DNA of 64,000 nt from Arenibacter antarcticus. Lineage in GTDB: Bacteria > Bacteroidota > Bacteroidia > Flavobacteriales > Flavobacteriaceae. A program made the translations under genes and the position numbers. The stretch is taken from contig NZ_CP166679.1 of NCBI RefSeq assembly GCF_041320605.1, positions 1,550,001 through 1,614,000 on the forward strand, written 5' to 3'. Positions 58,932 through 64,000 of the stretch are shown here, one piece after another; position 1 is the first letter of the stretch; each line of letters opens with the position of its first letter. Below the pieces are notes generated by a model. It did no database searches. It was given only the letters and a program-made list of their open reading frames with translations, and was not told the origin of the DNA.

Positions 58932-60803
58932 ATGGTAGAACTAGCAGGAATAGTCGTTCTTGGGATTATAGCACAATGGGTAGCATGGCGTTTTAAATTA
59001 CCGGCCATTTTGCCCCTAATCCTTATAGGCCTTTTAGTAGGTCCCGTTGCCACCTTGTTTACCGGAACTGGTACAAAATTAATAGAGCCGGTCTGGAATG
59101 GGGAAAATGGTCTATTTCCTGGCGAAAGTCTTTACTATTTCGTTTCCTTAGCCATAAGTATTATTCTTTTTGAAGGAGGATTGACCCTTAAACGTGCAGA
59201 CGTAGCCAATGTAGGACCAGTTATTACAAAATTAATAACGATTGGGTCTTTGGTTACTTTTTTGGGAGCCGGATTTGCGACGCATTTTATTTTTGATCTT
59301 ACATGGCAAATATCCTTTTTGTTCTCTGCTTTGATTATTGTAACGGGCCCTACGGTTATTACCCCGATTTTGAGGAATATACCCCTTAAGAACGATCTTT
59401 CTGCGGTATTGAAATGGGAGGGAATTTTAATAGATCCTTTGGGAGCATTGGCTGCCGTTTTGGTCTACGAGTTCATTAGTGTGGGCGAGGGACAGGGTTA
59501 TACGGTAACCGCTCTTATAGAATTTGGAAAGATTTTGCTTTTTGGACTTACCTTCGGATTTACCTTTGCCCATGGCCTGATCTACATCATAAAAAAGAAT
59601 TTTGTACCACATTATCTTTTAAACGTGGTATCTCTCTCCGTGGTACTTCTTGTTTTTGTAGTATCCGATTCCTTTGCCCACGAATCTGGACTTTTGGCAG
59701 TGGTTATCATGGGAATGGTTATGGGCAATTCCAATTTGCCCAACCTAAAGGAGCTGTTGTATTTTAAAGAATCATTAAGTGTTCTTTTAGTTTCCATTCT
59801 GTTTATCCTGCTTGCGGCTAATATCAATATATCGGATTTTCAGCTGCTTCTTAGATGGGAGACGCTTGCTATTTTTGCCATTGTGGTTTTTGTTTTAAGG
59901 CCTTTAGGGGTGTTTTTAAGTACCATTGGATCTAATCTTAAACTGAATGATAAATTATTTATTAGCTGGGTAGGACCAAGGGGAATAGTTGCGGCAGGTA
60001 TTGCCTCGCTTTTCGGATCCAAACTAATTTCCAGAGGGGAAGCGGGGGCAGAATATATTACGCCCTTGGTATTTATGATTGTTTTGGGGACCGTATTGCT
60101 CAATGCAACGACAGCAAGGCTGTTTGCGAAATTGGTAGGTGTATTTTTAAAGAAATCCGAAGGCATACTGATTATTGGTGCTTCTCAAGTATCCAGATTG
60201 ATCGCCAGTTATTTGAAAGATAATAAGCGGCAAGTAGTGTTGATAGACAATAACCAAAACAATGTAAACAAAGCCATATCAATGGGTCTAGAAGCGTTTT
60301 CGGCCAATATTTATTCGGATTCGCTGACAGATAATCTTGAACTTAATGGTGTGGGATATTTAATGGCACTTACCGGAAACTCGGAAATAAATAATTTCGC
60401 CATTAATACCTATAAAAAGGAATTTGGGGAAAATGGAGCCTTTAGGTTGATTGATTCCGCGGAAATGAATGATCCCAATAATAATCCCAAAGAAGGGTTG
60501 TTTTCTCATACGGATGATTTTATTAGGTTAACGGAAACGGCAAGGAGATATCCAACCATCCATGAAATAGAAGTGAAAGACAAAAAAAACTACAAAGGAT
60601 TAATAGAAATCACCAAAGCAGATAGAGATATTGTTCCCTTGTTCTTTAAAAGTTTGAATGGGGATTTAAAGATTCTTACATCTTTTAGCAGCAATTTGGA
60701 AGATGTAGAAGAAGGAAGTAAACTGGTGTATCTTGGCAAAAAAATGGAGGTAGAACAGGAGGGAGAAAAGGAAATGATAGCTTCGGAGAAGGAAGAAATT
60801 TAA
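58932..60803 (+). CDS. CPA1-type cation/proton antiporter with RCK domain (NhaP-like)
   Basis: 623 residues from the ATG at 58932 (MVELAGIVVLGIIAQWVAWR); a TTG 36 bp upstream is open but unlikely. About 12 membrane helices; FEGGLTLKRADV (about 93-104) and SWVGPRGIVAAGIASLFGSK (about 345-364) are typical CPA1 motifs. A TrkA-N/RCK domain is at about 410-520 (EGILIIGASQVSRLIASYL, VVLIDNNQNNVNKAISMGL), followed by a TrkA-C-like end. Predicted Na+/H+ exchange for pH and salt balance. Divergent partner of the CPA2 gene. Confidence 0.93.
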   Translation: MVELAGIVVLGIIAQWVAWRFKLPAILPLILIGLLVGPVATLFTGTGTKLIEPVWNGENGLFPGESLYYFVSLAISIILFEGGLTLKRADVANVGPVITKLITIGSLVTFLGAGFATHFIFDLTWQISFLFSALIIVTGPTVITPILRNIPLKNDLSAVLKWEGILIDPLGALAAVLVYEFISVGEGQGYTVTALIEFGKILLFGLTFGFTFAHGLIYIIKKNFVPHYLLNVVSLSVVLLVFVVSDSFAHESGLLAVVIMGMVMGNSNLPNLKELLYFKESLSVLLVSILFILLAANINISDFQLLLRWETLAIFAIVVFVLRPLGVFLSTIGSNLKLNDKLFISWVGPRGIVAAGIASLFGSKLISRGEAGAEYITPLVFMIVLGTVLLNATTARLFAKLVGVFLKKSEGILIIGASQVSRLIASYLKDNKRQVVLIDNNQNNVNKAISMGLEAFSANIYSDSLTDNLELNGVGYLMALTGNSEINNFAINTYKKEFGENGAFRLIDSAEMNDPNNNPKEGLFSHTDDFIRLTETARRYPTIHEIEVKDKKNYKGLIEITKADRDIVPLFFKSLNGDLKILTSFSSNLEDVEEGSKLVYLGKKMEVEQEGEKEMIASEKEEI

Positions 60804-60903
60804 ACTTACATTATAGATAAAACGCGCCTATTCCTTGATCGGTAAAAGGGTTTTAAAGGTTCATCTGCGCAGTAAAGGCAAATGCTATTAAGGGCGCTAG
60901 TGG

Positions 60904-61719
60904 CTATTGATATACTTTCACCCAATCTATGATCATTTGTACTGGTAGGTCTTTAGGGGCTACTTCTCCTACCCAGGAACCACCTAATTGCATGTCTAAC
61001 ATAAAGTAGAAGGGTTGGTCAAAAGGCCATTGACTAGGATCTACATCCTCTAATTTAGGATAGGTAAAGGTCTCTTTTCCGTTTAGGGTGAATACCAATT
61101 TATCGGGGAACCATTCCATACCGTATACATTATATTTTTCTGGATCAACAGCTACCGTGGTAAAACGGGGGGGAATGGAATCTTGCTTTAATTCTAGAGT
61201 ATAATAGGAGTGAATAGTCTGATATATCTGTTTTTCAAAACTTAAGCGTTCCATAAGGTCTATTTCCCCATTCCTTGGGTAGGCTCCATATTTTGGTTGG
61301 TCTGCCAACATCCATAGAGCAGGCCATGCCCCTTGGGCACTTTCTAATTTGGCTTTTATTTCTATTTTTCCGTATTGATAAGCGAATTTCCCTTTAGTAG
61401 ATACACCACCGGTTAAATAGGGCACGGTGTCCTTAGATTGATCCGGGTTTATAATACCACGTAGATACAGTTTTCCGTCCTTTATATGGATACAATCTTC
61501 ATTTGGGGACATATAGTTGCCCCAGTCGGCTGTATTTCTTTCTATGACGTTCCATTTGGCTGGATCCAAGAAATTATCTTTATCAAAATTTTCTTCCCAG
61601 ATTAGATTCCAACCACTCGCCTCCAAAGAGACATTTTTGGAACCACCACAACCGATTAGTAAAAATAGACCACATAATAATATGGCATTAAGTTTCCAAG
61701 CTGTGGTAGTTGTAGGCAT
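60904..61719 (-). CDS. Glycoside hydrolase family 16 lipoprotein
   Basis: 271 residues. Lipoprotein signal with lipobox LIGC (Cys24), then a GH16 jelly roll from about residue 36. The catalytic motif is GEIDLMERL (Glu152 nucleophile, Asp154, Glu157 acid/base; E-x-D-x-x-E). WPALWMLADQP and the end MIIDWVKVYQ are family-typical. GH16 enzymes cut beta-1,3/1,4-glucans or red-algal galactans; the spacing without a bulge fits the laminarinase side, but substrate is not provable here. The start ATG shares one base with the lepA stop (TAATG), implying translational coupling. Confidence 0.93.
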   Translation of the reverse strand: MPTTTTAWKLNAILLCGLFLLIGCGGSKNVSLEASGWNLIWEENFDKDNFLDPAKWNVIERNTADWGNYMSPNEDCIHIKDGKLYLRGIINPDQSKDTVPYLTGGVSTKGKFAYQYGKIEIKAKLESAQGAWPALWMLADQPKYGAYPRNGEIDLMERLSFEKQIYQTIHSYYTLELKQDSIPPRFTTVAVDPEKYNVYGMEWFPDKLVFTLNGKETFTYPKLEDVDPSQWPFDQPFYFMLDMQLGGSWVGEVAPKDLPVQMIIDWVKVYQ

Positions 61720-63515
61720 TAGTCGTTCAGTTTTAGTACGGCCATAAATGCTTCTTGTGGAATCTCTACATTACCAACCTGTCTCATTCGTTTCTTACCT
61801 TTTTTCTGTTTTTCCAGCAGTTTTCTTTTTCTGGAAATATCCCCACCATAACATTTGGCAGTAACATCTTTTCTTAAGGCCTTAATGGTTTCTCTGGAAA
61901 TAATTTTAGCCCCGATAGCCGCTTGGATAGGAATGTCAAACTGTTGTCTGGGAATTAGCTCCCTAAGTTTTTCACACATTTTTTTACCAATATCAGCGGC
62001 ATTATTGGCGTGGATCAATGCCGATAGGGCATCTACTGGTTGTGCGTTCAGCAAGATGTCTACCCTCACCAATTTGGAAGTCCTCATTCCAATTGGGGTA
62101 TAGTCAAAAGAAGCGTATCCTTTGGAAACCGTTTTTAGCCTATCGTAAAAATCGAACACAATTTCTGCTAATGGCATATCAAAATTCAGCTCAACCCTTT
62201 CGGTAGTTAAATAGGTCTGATTGGTAATTAGTCCCCTTTTATCTATACAAAGGGACATTACGTTGCCCACGAAATCTGCCTTGGTAATTATGGTAGCCTT
62301 AATATAGGGTTCCTCTACATGGTCCAAAGTAGAAGGATCTGGCAAATCTGAGGGATTATTTACGATAATCGGTACTTCGGGGTTTTTCCGTGTAAAGGCG
62401 TGATAACTTACGTTGGGAACCGTTGTAATTACGGTCATATCAAACTCCCGCTCTAATCTTTCTTGAATAATTTCCATATGGAGCATTCCCAAGAACCCAC
62501 AACGGAAACCGAAACCTAGTGCTGCACTACTTTCTGGGATAAAAACCAGAGAGGCATCATTAAGCTGTAATTTCTCCATGGAGGAACGAAGCTCTTCATA
62601 ATCCTCAGTATCTACTGGATAGATACCGGCAAAAACCATGGGTTTTACATCTTCAAACCCTCCAATTGCGTTCTTTGTTGGACTGGCAGCATCGGTTATG
62701 GTATCCCCTACCTTTACTTCCCTTGCGTCCTTTATTCCGGTAATTAGATAGCCTACATCCCCAGTTTTTATAGATTGCTTGGGATGTTGAACCAACTTTA
62801 AGGTCCCCACTTCATCAGCAAAGTAGTCTTTATTGGTGGCTACAAATTTTATTTTTTGGCCTTTTTTAATTTCACCATTGATGACCCTGAAATAAGTTTC
62901 TACTCCCCTAAACGGATTGTAAACGGAATCGAACACTAATGCTTGTAGCGATTCTTCCGGATTTCCTTTTGGTGCGGGAATGCGCTCTATAATAGCTGTT
63001 AGGATTTCTTCTATTCCCAAGCCAGATTTGGCAGATGCGGGGATAATATCCTCACGGGCACAGCCCAAAAGATCTACTATATCATCCTTTACCACTTCTG
63101 GATTGGCACTTGGAAGATCTATTTTGTTTAGGACAGGGATGATTTCTAAATCGTTGCCCAAGGCCAAATATAAATTAGAAATTGTCTGAGCTTGTATACT
63201 CTGTGCTGCATCTACAACTAATAATGCCCCTTCACAGGCGGCGATGGAACGAGATACCTCATAGGAAAAATCTACGTGCCCAGGAGTGTCAATCAGGTTT
63301 AAAATATATTTTTCTCCCTGGTATTCGTAATCCATTTGAATGGCATGGCTTTTAATGGTGATCCCACGTTCCCGTTCAAGATCCATACTATCCAAAAGTT
63401 GGTTTTGTTTTTCGCGCTCCGTCACCGATCCGGTAAAGTCTAGCAATCTATCTGCCAGTGTGCTTTTCCCGTGATCAATATGTGCAATAATGCAAAAGTT
63501 CCTTATGTTTTTCAT
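61719..63515 (-). CDS. lepA: Elongation factor 4 (LepA)
   Basis: 598 residues, normal length. Ribosome-bound GTPase that can back-translocate or aid assembly. G1 is AHIDHGKST (about 11-19), G2/G3 RGITIKSHA and [12 protein letters not shown]4 NKID, G5 SAKSG. The LepA C-terminus is complete ([20 protein letters not shown] ... [20 protein letters not shown]). The GH16 gene is coupled to its stop. The upstream 309 bp separate it from a divergent TonB-receptor-like gene. Confidence 0.98.
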   Translation of the reverse strand: MKNIRNFCIIAHIDHGKSTLADRLLDFTGSVTEREKQNQLLDSMDLERERGITIKSHAIQMDYEYQGEKYILNLIDTPGHVDFSYEVSRSIAACEGALLVVDAAQSIQAQTISNLYLALGNDLEIIPVLNKIDLPSANPEVVKDDIVDLLGCAREDIIPASAKSGLGIEEILTAIIERIPAPKGNPEESLQALVFDSVYNPFRGVETYFRVINGEIKKGQKIKFVATNKDYFADEVGTLKLVQHPKQSIKTGDVGYLITGIKDAREVKVGDTITDAASPTKNAIGGFEDVKPMVFAGIYPVDTEDYEELRSSMEKLQLNDASLVFIPESSAALGFGFRCGFLGMLHMEIIQERLEREFDMTVITTVPNVSYHAFTRKNPEVPIIVNNPSDLPDPSTLDHVEEPYIKATIITKADFVGNVMSLCIDKRGLITNQTYLTTERVELNFDMPLAEIVFDFYDRLKTVSKGYASFDYTPIGMRTSKLVRVDILLNAQPVDALSALIHANNAADIGKKMCEKLRELIPRQQFDIPIQAAIGAKIISRETIKALRKDVTAKCYGGDISRKRKLLEKQKKGKKRMRQVGNVEIPQEAFMAVLKLND

Positions 63516-63824
63516 CTATGCCAAATTTACATACACTGAATTTGTCTCAGCGTGTCAGTATCCCATTTTCCCTTGGTCTGCTATTAAAGTAGCACCTTAG
63601 ACTGGTAAACATGCGCAAAGATAGGCTTTATCAATGATTTTTAAATTAAAAATCGCACAGTCTCTTAGGAGGTTGTATGAATAATATAAATTTTTTAGAT
63701 ATTTTTATCCACATTAAAATATCGACAGAGACATTGTTGGTTTTTACTACAGGGAATAGAGATTAATCTTGTGGGTTGTTAATAATGTGTTAACTTTAGG
63801 TTTTTAACCTATTAAGCTGTTTTT
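63516..63824. other. 309-bp gap between lepA and the divergent receptor gene
   Basis: AT-rich, no gene seen. It has one consensus DnaA box TTATCCACA at 63705-63713 and a TAACTTTA (63791-63798), one base off the -7 consensus, upstream of the receptor gene. Confidence 0.45.
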
Positions 63825-64000
63825 GTGAATAATTATAAATCTGCTTTTTTCATCTTCCTTCTATTTTGCCTTCCCATTTTTGCACAAGAATTTAAAATTT
63901 CCGGAAAAGTAATTCACACTGACCAATCTGAGGTTTCATTTGCAAATTTACTGTTGTACAAAATTGTAGATACCAGTTTTGTTAAGGGGTCGGTTTCTGA
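63825..64000 (+). CDS. Outer-membrane receptor-like protein with carboxypeptidase-regulatory-like start (partial)
   Basis: The first 58 codons lie in the window; the frame runs off the right edge. Start is GTG at 63825; an in-frame stop at 63813 and the lack of an ATG leave no alternative. Signal peptide about residues 1-19 (NNYKSAFFIFLLFCLPIFAQ). EFKISGKVIHTDQSEVSFAN and LLLYKIVDTSFVKGS are the usual opening of the CarboxypepD_reg-like domain that precedes the beta-barrel in outer membrane beta-barrel/TonB-dependent receptor-like proteins of Bacteroidota. The barrel is outside the window, so the exact subtype is open. Confidence 0.8.
   Translation, partial: MNNYKSAFFIFLLFCLPIFAQEFKISGKVIHTDQSEVSFANLLLYKIVDTSFVKGSVS

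Noticed and set aside
63705-63713. Perfect DnaA box TTATCCACA as an origin signal
   Set aside because: It stands alone in the gap. The same 9-mer also occurs inside genes (20776-20784 and 26325-26333, minus strand) and at 44630-44638, so single copies are expected by chance.

Overview
The window looks like a chromosomal segment of a marine member of the Flavobacteriaceae (Bacteroidota), of the Maribacter/Arenibacter/Zobellia kind. The reasons are: type IX secretion (T9SS) substrates with gliding-motility-type C-termini and a PorP/SprF partner; SprB-type repeats; small families largely confined to this group (DUF4175, DUF4254, DUF6427 and DUF6341); A-rich Shine-Dalgarno-poor starts; and several promoters with the Bacteroidota -7 element TAnnTTTG. 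Base composition is AT-rich and even, and I see no prophage, insertion sequence, CRISPR array, tRNA or rRNA.

Left part (1-18.9 kb, minus strand): a T9SS surface locus. In transcription order it holds a 755-residue Ig-like protein with a type B sorting end, a PorP/SprF membrane protein extended by a coiled coil and two SPOR-like repeats, and a giant SprB-like adhesin. The adhesin starts at 14115 and runs off the left edge (more than 4,705 residues). It contains a nearly perfect 1.15-kb internal duplication.

Middle (19-36 kb): glnS, a YtxH/holin-like envelope cluster, an SPFH protein and gltX. An overlapping run of DUF4175, ybeY and mnmG follows, with one parS-like centromere site inside the 3' end of ybeY and a second in a 36-bp perfect palindrome after mnmG. 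Next come a methyltransferase, an OmpH/Skp-like lipoprotein, an arsenosugar-type cluster (DUF2064 glycosyltransferase, AhpD-like protein, radical SAM ArsS) and a TetR regulator.

36-51 kb: a GT9 glycosyltransferase, DUF4254, DUF6427 and DUF6341 genes, a LysE exporter, a DUF2807 protein and RNase R (rnr). A 651-bp gene-free, AT-rich region between divergent rnr and rpiB carries a cluster of DnaA-box-like 9-mers. Together with the two parS-like sites, mnmG and rnpA (all classic origin neighbours), it is my best candidate for the chromosomal origin of replication. This is inference and needs skew or marker-frequency data.

51-64 kb: envelope and housekeeping genes. These are CtpA-type S41 protease, rnpA, M1 and S8 peptidases, an SMP-30-like lipoprotein, an MBL hydrolase, two divergent cation/proton antiporters each with an RCK domain, a GH16 glycosidase coupled to lepA, and the start of a TonB-dependent receptor-like protein at the right edge.
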